64,000 nucleotides of DNA, taken from NCBI RefSeq assembly GCF_036345155.1, contig NZ_CP107772.1, forward strand, positions 7,626,001 through 7,690,000. Reading direction: 5' to 3'. Made by a program: the position numbers and the translations under genes. The notes below the pieces were generated by a model, which searched no databases, was not told the DNA's origin, and worked only from the letters and a program-made list of their open reading frames with translations. The stretch is from Streptomyces sp. NBC_00582 (GTDB lineage: Bacteria > Actinomycetota > Actinomycetes > Streptomycetales > Streptomycetaceae). Shown here in pieces: positions 16,999 through 26,534 of this stretch (positions are counted from its first letter, which is position 1; each line of letters starts with the position of its first letter).

Positions 16999-17856
16999 CT
17001 ACGGCAGGGTGAGGATCTCCGCGCCGGTGTCGGTGACGACCAGTGTGTGCTCGAACTGGGCGGTGCGCCTGCGGTCCTTGGTCACCACGGTCCAGCCGTC
17101 GTCCCACATGTCGTAGTCGTGCGTCCCCAGCGTCAGCATCGGCTCGATCGTGAAGGTCATCCCGGGCTGCATCACGGTCGTCGCGTGCGGGCTGTCGTAG
17201 TGCGGGATGATCAGCCCGGAGTGGAACGATGTGTTGATCCCGTGGCCGGTGAAGTCACGGACCACGCCGTACCCGAACCGCTTGGCGTACGACTCGATGA
17301 CCCGTCCGATGATGTTGATCTGACGGCCCGGCCGCACCGCCTTGATGGCGCGGTTCAGGGACTCGCGGGTCCGCTCCACCAGCAGCCGGCTCTCCTCGTC
17401 GACGTCCCCGACCAGGTAGGTGGCGTTGTTGTCACCGTGCACCCCGCCGATGTACGCCGTCACGTCGAGGTTGACGATGTCGCCGTCGCGCAGCACCGTC
17501 GAGTCCGGGATGCCGTGGCAGATGACCTCGTTGACGCTGGTGCACAGCGACTTGGGAAAGCCGCGGTAGCCGAGCGTGGAGGGGTAGGCGCCGTGGTCGC
17601 ACATGTAGGTGTGCGCCACCCTGTCGAGTTCGTCGGTCGTCACCCCCGGCGCGATCAGCTTCGCGGCCTCCTCCATCGCCCGCGCGGCGATCCGCCCGGC
17701 GACCCGCATCGCCTCGACGGTCTCCGGGGTCTGCACCTCAGGGCCGGTGTACGGCTTCGGCGCGGGCTTGCCGACGTACTCCGGACGGCGGATGTTTCCG
17801 GGCACGGAACGGGTGGGGGAGAGGTCCCCGGGCACGAGCAGCGACTGGCCAGACAT
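16999..17856 (-). CDS. map: Methionine aminopeptidase, type I
   Basis: A 285-residue cytoplasmic metallopeptidase that removes the initiator Met from new proteins. The catalytic domain contains the five metal ligands in typical order: Asp in VNLDVTAY, Asp in GVHGDNNAT, His in FTGHGI, Glu in FTIEPML and Glu in TAQFEHTL. The N-terminal extension of about 40 residues, with proline-rich [11 protein letters not shown], is like the MetAP1c isoform of actinobacteria, where it is proposed to contact the ribosome. Confidence 0.95.
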   Translation of the reverse strand: MSGQSLLVPGDLSPTRSVPGNIRRPEYVGKPAPKPYTGPEVQTPETVEAMRVAGRIAARAMEEAAKLIAPGVTTDELDRVAHTYMCDHGAYPSTLGYRGFPKSLCTSVNEVICHGIPDSTVLRDGDIVNLDVTAYIGGVHGDNNATYLVGDVDEESRLLVERTRESLNRAIKAVRPGRQINIIGRVIESYAKRFGYGVVRDFTGHGINTSFHSGLIIPHYDSPHATTVMQPGMTFTIEPMLTLGTHDYDMWDDGWTVVTKDRRRTAQFEHTLVVTDTGAEILTLP

Positions 17857-17914
17857 GGCGGCGAGTCTATCGAGCGGCTACGGGGGAACATGTGGGTGGC
17901 GAGAGGAGCCGGTC

Positions 17915-18142
17915 ATGCCCCTGTTCAAAAGGCGCGCCACGGGAAAGCCGGGCGAGTGGTACTACTGCCTGGAGCACAAGAAGGTCGAGGAGGGGCCGGA
18001 CTGCCCCGGCAAGGACCGCTTCGGCCCCTACGCCTCCCGTCAGGAGGCCGAACACGCGATGGAGAGCGCCCGCGAGCGCAACGTCCAGTGGGAGAACGAT
18101 CCGCGCTGGCACGACGCGCCGAAGAGCGAGGCCGAGGACTGA
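17915..18142 (+). CDS. Small conserved hypothetical protein
   Basis: A 75-residue cytoplasmic protein, MPLFKRRATGKPGEWYYC at the N-terminus. It has two Cys residues (WYYCLEHKK and PDCPGKD) and a SPOR-like segment, RFGPYASRQEAEHAMESA, followed by an acidic tail. The start has an excellent GAGAGGAG ribosome site. It is divergent from map. Similar small proteins occur across Streptomyces; no function is known. Confidence 0.8.
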   Translation: MPLFKRRATGKPGEWYYCLEHKKVEEGPDCPGKDRFGPYASRQEAEHAMESARERNVQWENDPRWHDAPKSEAED

Positions 18143-18216
18143 CGGGTGGGTGCGGCGCCGGCGCGGCGGGGCGCGCCCACCCGGCGGAGCCGCTGCCGAC
18201 ACGGCCCCGCGCCCCT

Positions 18217-19542
18217 TCAGGGCCCGGACACCGCCCCCGCCGCCCGCCGCTCGCGTTCGCGGGCCGCGTGTTCGTCGGTCCGTACGTCGTAGCGCATCAG
18301 CGCCGGCAGGCACAGGGCCAGCAGCCCCACCGCGCCGGCGCACAGCGCGCCGCCCGACCAGACGGACGTCCGTACCCCCAGCCAGGCCGCGAAACCGCCG
18401 CTGCGGACCTGGCCCACGGTCGGCCCCACCGAGTACGACAGCAGCTCGATCCCGGCGAGGCGCCCCCGTAGCTCGTCCGGGATCGTCTGGTTCCACATCG
18501 CGCCCCGGAAGATCCCGCTGACCATGTCGCAGCCGCCCGCGAGGGTCAGACAGAGCAGTACCAGCCATACGTCGCCGACGAGTCCGGCGCCCGCGATCGC
18601 CACGCCCCACAGCGCGGCCGACACCACGACCGCCCGGCCGTGCCGGTGCACCCGGGAGGTCCATCCGCTCGTCAGGCTCACCAGCATCGACCCGGCCGGC
18701 ACGGCCGCGTACATCAGCCCGAGCGACCACTTTGCGTCCAGCTCGTCGGCGAGGAACGGCAGGACGGCGAGCGGCATGGCCAGGAACATCGCGGCGAGGT
18801 CCACGGCGTACGTCCCGAGCAGGTCCTTCCTCCCCCAGGCGTACCGGGCGCCCTCCGTGATCGCCTGCCACGACGGCTTCGCCGCCATGGGGGTGCCCCC
18901 GCTCGAGCGGAGCCGAGACGGGGGGAGGGCGGCGGGGGACGCGGCGATGCCCACGGTCAGGGCGACGGAGACGGCGAAGGTGAACGCGTCGGCGGCGTAG
19001 GCCCAGCCGAGGCCCGCGTACGCCACGACGATGCCCGCGACCGCCGGTCCGGCCACCCCGCCGACGGTCCAGCGCAGCGAGTTCAGCGCGGCCGCCGCCG
19101 GCAGGTGCTCATGGGCGACGATCCGCGGCCACAGCGAGTCCAGCGCGGGCCGCTGCACCGAGAACAGCACGGCGGAGAGCCCCGCGACGAGGTACAGCGG
19201 CCCTACGGCGGGCTCCGGCAGCAGCGCGTTCACCAGCAGCGCGGCACTGAGCAGGCCCTGACCCACCTCCGTCCACACGATGAGCGTCCGCTTGTCGAGG
19301 GCGTCCGCGAGCGCGCCTCCGTACAGCCCGAACACCACCAGCGGCACCAGCTCCACCGCCCCGATCGCCCCGACGGCCGCCGCCGACCCCGTCAGCTCCT
19401 TCAACTGCACCGGCAGCGCGACGAACGTCAGAAAACTCCCGAAGTTCGTGACCAGCCCCGAGAACCAGAGCCGCCGAAAGTCACGGGAGGCCCGCCAGGG
19501 AGCGAGATCGGGCAGCAGCGCACGCAGCGAGTCGATGACCAC
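18217..19542 (-). CDS. MFS transporter
   Basis: A 441-residue major facilitator with 10-12 predicted membrane helices and an enterobactin-exporter (EntS)/DHA3-like organisation. It begins WRASRDFRRLWFSGLVTNFGSFLTFVALPVQ and has the loop GGALADALDKRT. The start is uncertain: I prefer the GTG at 19542 (VVIDSLRALLPDLAPW), but an ATG at 19584 in the same frame would add 14 residues; neither has a strong ribosome site. It follows the hypothetical gene at 19619-20215 on the same strand, probably in one operon. The substrate is unknown. Confidence 0.85.
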   Translation of the reverse strand: MVIDSLRALLPDLAPWRASRDFRRLWFSGLVTNFGSFLTFVALPVQLKELTGSAAAVGAIGAVELVPLVVFGLYGGALADALDKRTLIVWTEVGQGLLSAALLVNALLPEPAVGPLYLVAGLSAVLFSVQRPALDSLWPRIVAHEHLPAAAALNSLRWTVGGVAGPAVAGIVVAYAGLGWAYAADAFTFAVSVALTVGIAASPAALPPSRLRSSGGTPMAAKPSWQAITEGARYAWGRKDLLGTYAVDLAAMFLAMPLAVLPFLADELDAKWSLGLMYAAVPAGSMLVSLTSGWTSRVHRHGRAVVVSAALWGVAIAGAGLVGDVWLVLLCLTLAGGCDMVSGIFRGAMWNQTIPDELRGRLAGIELLSYSVGPTVGQVRSGGFAAWLGVRTSVWSGGALCAGAVGLLALCLPALMRYDVRTDEHAARERERRAAGAVSGP

Positions 19543-19618
19543 GACGGGCCATGCTGAACCGCCCACCCAGCCGGAGCAACGCATTTTCCCCGCGGACCGC
19601 GCGGGTGGATGGGAAAGG

Positions 19619-20215
19619 TCACCAGGGGGGAGGGGGCGGGGCTGTCAGGGATTCGGCCAGGCGGGAGAGGTGGGCGCGGAGGCCTCGGTGCCGTCTGGGG
19701 GAGCGGCCGTTCTCGCCCGCCGCCGCGCTCACCAGGTGCTGCACGGTGTCCAGGTCCAGCTCGGAGCCGTCCGGCACGGTCAGCGTCTCGTGGGACAGGG
19801 CCGTCAGCTCGCCCTCGCCGGTACCGAGGGACAGCACGGTCAGGCCGCAACGGCGCGCGTCCGACACCCGCTCCAGCAGCGCCGGATCCCCCTGCGGCGA
19901 CGCCACCAGCAGCGTCTCGCCCCGTCGCGCCGCCTCGATCCGCCCGAGGCCCACCGCGAGATGCGCGGGGTCGCTCGGACGCGCGTGATGGCGTACGAGA
20001 GTCGGCGCCAGCTCCGGCGTACCGGACCACGCGGCCTCGTCCACCAGATGCGCCGCCAGATGCCAGGGCTCGTACTCCGCCGTCCCCACCAGCAGCAGCC
20101 CGCCCCCGTGCGAGACCACCGATCCGCGCAGCACCGCGCCGAACCTCCGCGTGGCCCCGAGCCACTCCGTCCCGGCGAGCACCTCGCGCAGCAGCGCGAC
20201 CCGTACGGCGTCCAT
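19619..20215 (-). CDS. Conserved hypothetical protein, Rossmann/SIS-like
   Basis: A 198-residue protein starting MDAVRVALLREVLAGTEWLG. It alternates beta and alpha elements, with a Gly-rich SHGGGLLLVG and ETLLVASPQGDPALLERV. The second is reminiscent of the sugar-isomerase (SIS) fold, where a strand and a Ser-rich loop bind a phosphosugar. That resemblance is weak. It is divergent from the F420 reductase gene (103-base gap) and upstream of the MFS gene. The function is unknown. Confidence 0.6.
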   Translation of the reverse strand: MDAVRVALLREVLAGTEWLGATRRFGAVLRGSVVSHGGGLLLVGTAEYEPWHLAAHLVDEAAWSGTPELAPTLVRHHARPSDPAHLAVGLGRIEAARRGETLLVASPQGDPALLERVSDARRCGLTVLSLGTGEGELTALSHETLTVPDGSELDLDTVQHLVSAAAGENGRSPRRHRGLRAHLSRLAESLTAPPPPPW

Positions 20216-20318
20216 GCGCCCGCATCCTGCCCCAGCCGCCCCGCCCCCGCCCCCGCTTCGCCCCCGATTCACCCGACACGGGGAAGGGCGCCGTCACCGC
20301 CCCACGTAAAGTCGGCCC

Positions 20319-21035
20319 ATGACCTCTACCGACAGTGCACAGAACGCCCCCGCGAAGGCCCCCGCCAAGGACCCGTGGGACCTTCCCGACGTCTCCGGTC
20401 TGGTCGTCGGCGTGCTCGGCGGCACCGGCCCGCAGGGCAAGGGTCTGGCGTACCGCCTCGCCAAGGCCGGCCAGAAGGTGATCATCGGCTCGCGCGCCGC
20501 CGACCGCGCCCAGGCCGCCGCGGAGGAACTCGGCCACGGCGTCGAGGGCGCCGACAACGCCGAGACCGCCCGCCGCAGCGACCTCGTGATCGTCGCCGTG
20601 CCGTGGGACGGCCACGGCAAGACGCTTGAGTCGCTGCGCGAGGAACTGGCGGGCAAGCTCGTCGTCGACTGCGTCAACCCGCTCGGCTTCGACAAGAAGG
20701 GCGCCTACGCGCTCAAGCCCGAGGAGGGCAGCGCCGCCGAACAGGCCGCCGCCCTGCTGCCCGACTCCCGGGTCACCGCCGCCTTCCACCACCTCTCCGC
20801 CGTCCTCCTCCAGGACCCGGAGATCGAGGAGATCGACACCGATGTGATGGTGCTGGGGGAGGAGCGGGCCGACGTCGAGATCGTGCAGGCGCTGGCCGGC
20901 CGCATCCCCGGGATGCGCGGCGTCTTCGCCGGCCGGCTGCGCAACGCCCACCAGGTCGAGTCCCTGGTCGCCAACCTGATCTCCGTCAACCGCCGCTACA
21001 AGGCCCACGCGGGACTGCGGGTCACCGACGTCTGA
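20319..21035 (+). CDS. npdG: NADPH-dependent F420 reductase
   Basis: A 238-residue Rossmann enzyme that transfers hydride between NADPH and coenzyme F420, supplying reduced F420 to F420-dependent enzymes. It has the N-terminal GVLGGTGPQGKGLA dinucleotide loop and an NADPH-specific GSRAADRAQ segment. The central VDCVNPLGFDKKG and the AAFHHLSAVLL box are typical of NpdG/Fno proteins. The N-terminal 25 residues are a low-complexity extension. Confidence 0.93.
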   Translation: MTSTDSAQNAPAKAPAKDPWDLPDVSGLVVGVLGGTGPQGKGLAYRLAKAGQKVIIGSRAADRAQAAAEELGHGVEGADNAETARRSDLVIVAVPWDGHGKTLESLREELAGKLVVDCVNPLGFDKKGAYALKPEEGSAAEQAAALLPDSRVTAAFHHLSAVLLQDPEIEEIDTDVMVLGEERADVEIVQALAGRIPGMRGVFAGRLRNAHQVESLVANLISVNRRYKAHAGLRVTDV

Positions 21036-21115
21036 GCGCATGGGGGACACTGGACGAGGCACGCGCCCGGCCACCCGGCCACCCACCGGTGTCCCCCGAC
21101 AGGAGAGCAGTCCCC

Positions 21116-21295
21116 ATGCCCCGCCTCGCGATCTACACCCTCGTCGTCTGTCTCCTCGCCGTCGCCGCCGCGGTCGTCTCCTTCGCGCAGGGCAGCTTCC
21201 TCGGCGTCGTCTGGGTGCTGCTCGCCGGTCTGTCGTCCAACATGACCTGGTACTACGTCAAGCGCGACAAGGCCCGCAGGTCCGTCACCGGCTGA
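21116..21295 (+). CDS. Small two-helix membrane protein
   Basis: A 59-residue protein with two hydrophobic segments (IYTLVVCLLAVAAAVVSF and FLGVVWVLLAGLSS) and a basic C-terminal tail, YVKRDKARRS. The ribosome site AGGAGA precedes the ATG. It follows npdG by 80 bases on the same strand, and its 3' end overlaps the convergent protease gene by 11 bases. The function is unknown. Confidence 0.75.
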   Translation: MPRLAIYTLVVCLLAVAAAVVSFAQGSFLGVVWVLLAGLSSNMTWYYVKRDKARRSVTG

Positions 21296-22085
21296 CCGCG
21301 CAGAACGCGTCCGTGTCCTGCCAGAAGCGGTAGAGGTTCTGGCCGCAGTACGTGTCGAAGTCACTGATGCCCAGGCCGCGCAGCACCGCGTCGACCGCGT
21401 CGAAGAACACGTTGTTGACCGACGGCACCCACAGCAGGGCGAACACGAACAGCAGCCCGAACGGCGCGAACGGCTCCACCTGCCGCTTGACCTCGTACGA
21501 CAGCCACGGCTCGGCCACGCCGTAGCCGTCCAGTCCGGGCACCGGCAGGAAGTTCAGGATCGCCGCCGTGACCTGGAGCAGCGCGAGGAACGCGAGCGCG
21601 TACCGGAAGGCGGCCGGTACGCCGTCCAGGGCGTCCAGCCAGAACGGCGCGGTGCACACGGCGGCGAACAGCACGTTCGTCAGCGGACCGGCCGCCGAGA
21701 CCAGACTGTGCTGCCAGCGCTTGTGGATCCGCCCCCGCTCGATGAAGACCGCACCGCCCGGCAGACCGATCCCACCCATGATCACGAAGATCACCGGCAG
21801 CACGATGCTGAGCAGGGCGTGGGTGTACTTGAGCGGATTGAGGGTCAGGTACCCCTTCGCACCGACCGTGATGTCACCGCTGTGCAGGGCCGTGCGCGCG
21901 TGCGCGTACTCGTGCAGACACAGGGAGACGATCCAGGCCGCCGTCACGAACAGGAACACGGCCAGACCGGGCTGCTCGGCGAACCCGGTCCAGGTCGCCC
22001 AGCCGGTGACCGCGGTGACGGCCAGGATCCCCACGAAGACCGGGCTGATCCTCCGGTCGCCGTTGCGGGTGGTGGCGGTGGTCAT
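21285..22085 (-). CDS. Site-2 protease-like (M50 family) membrane metalloprotease
   Basis: A 266-residue polytopic membrane protein with the S2P zinc motif HEYAH (HExxH) in LCLHEYAHARTA. The second signature, NFLPVPGLDGYG, supplies the Asp ligand. It lacks PDZ or CBS domains, placing it among the short M50 proteins. The ATG at 22085 is supported by AGGGAG. Such proteases cleave membrane-embedded regulators such as anti-sigma factors; no partner is visible here. It is divergent from the BTAD regulator (188 bases). Confidence 0.9.
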   Translation of the reverse strand: MTTATTRNGDRRISPVFVGILAVTAVTGWATWTGFAEQPGLAVFLFVTAAWIVSLCLHEYAHARTALHSGDITVGAKGYLTLNPLKYTHALLSIVLPVIFVIMGGIGLPGGAVFIERGRIHKRWQHSLVSAAGPLTNVLFAAVCTAPFWLDALDGVPAAFRYALAFLALLQVTAAILNFLPVPGLDGYGVAEPWLSYEVKRQVEPFAPFGLLFVFALLWVPSVNNVFFDAVDAVLRGLGISDFDTYCGQNLYRFWQDTDAFCAVSR

Positions 22086-22273
22086 GGGGCTCCCTGAGCT
22101 CGTCGGCACGCGTGGAACGGCCCGACCGTACCGGGCGCACCGGGAAAACGTCTCGCGGGGGGCCCGGGGTTCCGTGGAAAGCTGGGGACATGGGGGGTGC
22201 GGCGGGTGACTGCGTGCTCCCGCAACGCCGTAGACCTGCATCCCCGTGACCGACCCCGTCCCCGCCGGAGACA

Positions 22274-25200
22274 ATGAACCCCGTGCGCTATCGCATCCTC
22301 GGCACCACCCAGGCACTCCGTCCCGACGGCACCCCCGTCGCCGTCGGCGGCGCGCGGCTGCGTGCCCTGCTGACCGTGCTGGCCCTGCGGGCCGGGCGGA
22401 ACGTGCCCACGGGACTGCTGGTGGAGGAGGTCTGGGCCGGGGACCCGCCCGCCGACGCCCCGGGCGCGCTGCAGGCGCTGGTCGGGCGGCTGCGCAGGGC
22501 TCTGGGCGCGGACGAGATCGCCTCCGCCGAGGGCGGCTACCGGCTCACCGCCGCCCCCGACGCCGTCGACCTGCACCGTTTCGAACGGCTCACCGCCGAC
22601 GGCGTCCGCGCCCTCGCCGACGGCGACCCCGAGAAGGCGGCCGTCCTCCTCGACGACGCCCTCGCGCTGTGGCAGGACCCGCCCCTCGCCGACCTGCCCG
22701 ACCGCACCACGGAGGCGGCCCGCAGGGAGGCCCGCCGACTGGACGCGGTGCGCGCCCGGCACACCGCCGCGCTCGCCCTCGGCCACGCCGAGCACGCGCT
22801 CCCCGAACTCACCGCCCTGTGCGACGCCCACCCGCTGGACGAACCCCTCCAGGCCCTGCGTCTGCGGGCCCTGCGCGACGCCGGCCGACCCGCCCAGGCC
22901 CTGGCCGCCTACGACGACGTACGCCGCCTCCTCACCGACCGCCTGGGCTCCGACCCGGGCCCCGAACTCCGCGCCCTGCACACCGACCTCCTCAACCCGC
23001 CGGTGCCCGCCGACCAGGTGGGAGAAGCGCCTTCGGGCCGGGCGACAGCGGCGATCACCGGCCCGCGTCCCGCGCCTGCCGCGAAGAACGGCGTGAGTCG
23101 GCCCCGGCCGTCCACCGCGCCGGCCCCCGCCCAGGGTTCACCCACCCCGTCGCCCCCCGGCAATCTCCGCGCCCGGCTCACCTCCTTCGTGGGCCGGGAG
23201 GGGGAGATCGACACCATCCGCAGGGATCTCGGCAGGGCGCGGCTCGTGACCCTGCTCGGGCCCGGTGGGGCGGGTAAGACACGGCTGTCGCAGGAGGCCG
23301 CCGAGGGCGTCCGGGACATCGCGCCCGACGGGGTGTGGCTGGCCGAACTCGCCCCCGTCGCCGACCCGGACGCCGTACCGCAGGCCGTGCTGACCGCCGT
23401 GGGCGCGCGGGAGACCGTGATGTACGGCGCCGGGGCCGAGGAGATGCGCGCGGTGACCGAGCGGCACGACGACCCGCTGGAGCGGCTGGTCGAGCACTGT
23501 GCCCGGCGCCGGATGCTGATCGTCCTCGACAACTGCGAGCACGTCGTCGGGGCCGCCGCCCGTCTCGTCGAGGAACTCCTCGTCCGCTGCCCCGGTGTGA
23601 CCGTCCTCGCCACCAGCCGTGAGCCCCTCGGTGTCCCGGGCGAGGCGCTGCGCCCCGTCGAACCGCTGCCGGGGCCCGCCGCGCTGCGGCTGCTCGCCGA
23701 CCGGGGCGCGGCCGCCCGCCCCGGGTTCCGTGTCGAGGACGACCCGCAGGCCTGCGCGGAGATCTGCCGCCGCCTCGACGGTCTGCCCCTCGCGATCGAG
23801 CTCGCCGCCGCCCGGCTGCGCATGCTGACCCCGCGCCGCATAGCCGACCGCCTCGACGACCGCTTCCGGCTGCTGACCTCCGGCAGCCGTACGGTCCTGC
23901 CGCGCCAGCAGACCCTGCGCGCGGTCGTGGACTGGTCCTGGGACCTGCTGGACGAGGACGAGCGCGAGGTCCTCGCCCGGCTGTCGGTGTTCGCCCGCGG
24001 CTGCGACCTCGCCGCCGTCGAGGCGGTGTGCGGCCCCTTCGCCGACACCTCCCGCGGCTGTCTCGACGCGCTCGACGCCCTCGCCTCCCTCGTCGACAAG
24101 TCCCTCGTGGTCGCCGCCCCGGCACCCGACGGCGAGATGCGCTACCGGCTCCTGGAGACCGTCGCCGAGTACGCCTCCGAGCGGCTCGACGAGACCGGCC
24201 GCCGCCGCGACGCCGAGCGCGCGCATCTGACGTACTACCGCGAACTCGCCCGCACCACCGAGCCCTCGCTGCGCGGCTCGCGCCAGCAGGAGGCCGTCGC
24301 ACGCTTCCAGCTCGAGTACGAGAACCTGCGCACCGCGCTGCGCCGCGCCGTCGCCGCCCGCGACGAGCAGGAGGCCCTCAGCCTCGCCCTCTCCCTCGTC
24401 TGGTACTGGCAGATGCGCGATCTGCGGATCGAGGCCCGCACCTGGTGCCGTGCGGTGATGGACCTCGGCCCGGACCCCTTCACCGAACCGGTCCGCACCG
24501 CCGCCCCCGTCCTGCGGCCCGTCACCGAGACACCGCCACCGCTGTCCGGCGAACTCCTCCAGGAGGCCCGGCGCGGCATCCACCTCGCCCATCTCGCCTG
24601 CATGGACACCGAGCTGGACGCCTGGAACACCCCGGAGGCCCAGCGCAAGCTGCGGATCGTCAGCGAGACCTACACACCGGGCCTGCCGCAGACCTGCCGC
24701 CCGCCGGGTCTGCTCTGGTTCTACGCCGTGATGATGACCGGCGACATGGAGCGCATCCGTGTCATCGTCGACGCCAACGTCGAGACGTGCCGCGTCACCC
24801 CGGGCTACGAGTGGGAACTCGGCACCACCCTGCAACTGCGCGCCAACCTCCTCGCCAACCGCGCCGACTGGGCCGGCGCCGCGGGCCGGGACGCCGACGA
24901 GGCGCTGGAGCTCTTCCGCCGGCTGGGCGACGCCTGGGGCGCGGCCGAGGCCCTCTCGGCGCGCGCCGAGGCCCGTGAGCGGATGGGCGACTACCGGGGC
25001 GCCGCGGCCGACTACGAGGAGGCCCGCGTCCTGGCCGACCGGCTCGAGGCCCGCCACCAGTCGGCGATCCTGGGCGCCCGGCTGGGCAGCGCGCTGCTGG
25101 AGGCCGGTGACGCGGAGAGCGGCGAGCGCCTGCTGCGTGAGGTCGTCGACTCCACGGCCGGCGGCCACAACGAGGCGATGCCCGCCGCCCGCCTCTTCCT

Positions 25201-25684
25201 CGCCTCGCACCTCGGGCTGACCGGCCGCCACTCCGAGGCCCGTGAACAGCTCCGGCTGCTGCGCGAGACGTTCGGCCTCGCGCACTTCGTCGTCTTCGAC
25301 GCCTTCATCCTGGGCGCGGAGGCCTGGGTGGACGTGGTCGACGGCCGGTACGAGCAGGCCCTGGTCTCCGTCCGCAAGGCCATGGAGCGCGGGTCCGACC
25401 GGCTGTCCCTGAACATCGCCCCGCACATGCGCGGCTTCTACCTCGCCATCGGGGCCTACGCGCTGGCCGGTGTCGAGGGCGGCGCTCGCGCCGCGGACGC
25501 CGCCCGCTGCCTCGGCGCCGCCGCGTCCCTGCTGCCCCCGGGCCATGTCGCCGTCCGCTTCGAGCGCGAGACCTTCGCCCGGGCCACCGCCGCCGCCCGG
25601 GCCGTACTCGGCGACGAGGCGTTCGAGTCCGCGTACGCCGAGGGCGGCGCCCTCCCCTACGAGGAGGCCGCCGCCCTGGTGTGA
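22274..25684 (+). CDS. Large BTAD/NB-ARC (AfsR/SARP-like) transcriptional regulator
   Basis: An 1136-residue regulator. An N-terminal OmpR-type winged helix and bacterial transcriptional activation domain cover roughly residues 1-250 (YRILGTTQALRPDG, then HRFERLTADG). A proline-rich linker (about 255-300) leads to an NB-ARC/AAA ATPase with P-loop GPGGAGKT and Walker B RRMLIVLDNCEH. A C-terminal helical TPR-like region runs to the end. Such SARP-class proteins activate secondary-metabolite or export genes by binding direct repeats with 11-bp spacing. The DrrAB-type exporter lies directly downstream, and its promoter holds such repeats, making it the best candidate target. Confidence 0.92.
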   Translation: MNPVRYRILGTTQALRPDGTPVAVGGARLRALLTVLALRAGRNVPTGLLVEEVWAGDPPADAPGALQALVGRLRRALGADEIASAEGGYRLTAAPDAVDLHRFERLTADGVRALADGDPEKAAVLLDDALALWQDPPLADLPDRTTEAARREARRLDAVRARHTAALALGHAEHALPELTALCDAHPLDEPLQALRLRALRDAGRPAQALAAYDDVRRLLTDRLGSDPGPELRALHTDLLNPPVPADQVGEAPSGRATAAITGPRPAPAAKNGVSRPRPSTAPAPAQGSPTPSPPGNLRARLTSFVGREGEIDTIRRDLGRARLVTLLGPGGAGKTRLSQEAAEGVRDIAPDGVWLAELAPVADPDAVPQAVLTAVGARETVMYGAGAEEMRAVTERHDDPLERLVEHCARRRMLIVLDNCEHVVGAAARLVEELLVRCPGVTVLATSREPLGVPGEALRPVEPLPGPAALRLLADRGAAARPGFRVEDDPQACAEICRRLDGLPLAIELAAARLRMLTPRRIADRLDDRFRLLTSGSRTVLPRQQTLRAVVDWSWDLLDEDEREVLARLSVFARGCDLAAVEAVCGPFADTSRGCLDALDALASLVDKSLVVAAPAPDGEMRYRLLETVAEYASERLDETGRRRDAERAHLTYYRELARTTEPSLRGSRQQEAVARFQLEYENLRTALRRAVAARDEQEALSLALSLVWYWQMRDLRIEARTWCRAVMDLGPDPFTEPVRTAAPVLRPVTETPPPLSGELLQEARRGIHLAHLACMDTELDAWNTPEAQRKLRIVSETYTPGLPQTCRPPGLLWFYAVMMTGDMERIRVIVDANVETCRVTPGYEWELGTTLQLRANLLANRADWAGAAGRDADEALELFRRLGDAWGAAEALSARAEARERMGDYRGAAADYEEARVLADRLEARHQSAILGARLGSALLEAGDAESGERLLREVVDSTAGGHNEAMPAARLFLASHLGLTGRHSEAREQLRLLRETFGLAHFVVFDAFILGAEAWVDVVDGRYEQALVSVRKAMERGSDRLSLNIAPHMRGFYLAIGAYALAGVEGGARAADAARCLGAAASLLPPGHVAVRFERETFARATAAARAVLGDEAFESAYAEGGALPYEEAAALV

Positions 25685-25724
25685 GAGCCCGGCAGGGCCC
25701 GTCGGCTCGGGGCGGAACCCCGGC

Positions 25725-26534
25725 TCAGCTCTTCGTGCGGAACTTGTGGATGGCGACCGGCGCCATCACCGCGGTGAGCCCCACCGACCAGGCCAGGGTC
25801 ACCCACAGTCCGTGCGCGACCGGACCGCCCACCATCAGGCCGCGGGCCGCGTCCGCGAGCGAGGACAGGGGGTTGTAGTCGGTGAAGTTCTGCAACCAGC
25901 CCGGCATCGAGGCGGTCGGCGCGAAGATCGACGAGCCGAACTGGAGCGGCATCAGCACCAGGAAGCCCATCGCCTGCACCGACTGGGCGCTCTTCATCAC
26001 CACGCCGAGGGTGAGGAACACCCACATCAGCGCCGAGCCGAACACGGTGGCCAGCCCCACGGCCGCGAACAGCCCGGGCCAGTGGGTGATGTCGAAGCCC
26101 ACCAGCACGGCCACCACCATGAGGATCACGCAGGCGACCAGCATGCGCATCAGCTCGACCACGATCTTGGCGAACAGCACCGAGCCCCGGCCGATCGGCA
26201 GCGACCGGAAGCGGTCCATGACCCCGGAGTTGAAGTCCGTGTTGAAGCCGGTGCCCACGCCCTGGGCCATGTTCATCCCCATCATGGCGAGCAGACCGGG
26301 GATGACGTACTGGACGTAGCGCTCCTGTCCGCCGCCCAGCGACTGCCCGATGGACCCGCCGAAGACGTACACGAACAGCAGGGTGAAGATCACCGGGAAC
26401 AGGATGGCGTCGAACATCGACTCCGGGTCCTGCCGGATCCACAGCAGATTGCGGCGGATGAGCGCGCCGGTGTGCCGCAGGTGGCTGCGCAGCGGTATGC
26501 GCGTGTCGGCGGGGCTGAGGGTGGCGGCGCTCAT
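25725..26534 (-). CDS. ABC-2 type (DrrB-like) exporter permease
   Basis: A 269-residue membrane protein with six predicted helices of the ABC-2 family, similar to daunorubicin-resistance DrrB. It includes WIRQDPESMFDAILFPVIF and the characteristic YNPLSSLADAARGLM near the C-terminus. Its start overlaps the ATPase stop by four bases (ATGA), showing coupling. It forms one exporter with the upstream ATPase; the cargo is unknown. Confidence 0.92.
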   Translation of the reverse strand: MSAATLSPADTRIPLRSHLRHTGALIRRNLLWIRQDPESMFDAILFPVIFTLLFVYVFGGSIGQSLGGGQERYVQYVIPGLLAMMGMNMAQGVGTGFNTDFNSGVMDRFRSLPIGRGSVLFAKIVVELMRMLVACVILMVVAVLVGFDITHWPGLFAAVGLATVFGSALMWVFLTLGVVMKSAQSVQAMGFLVLMPLQFGSSIFAPTASMPGWLQNFTDYNPLSSLADAARGLMVGGPVAHGLWVTLAWSVGLTAVMAPVAIHKFRTKS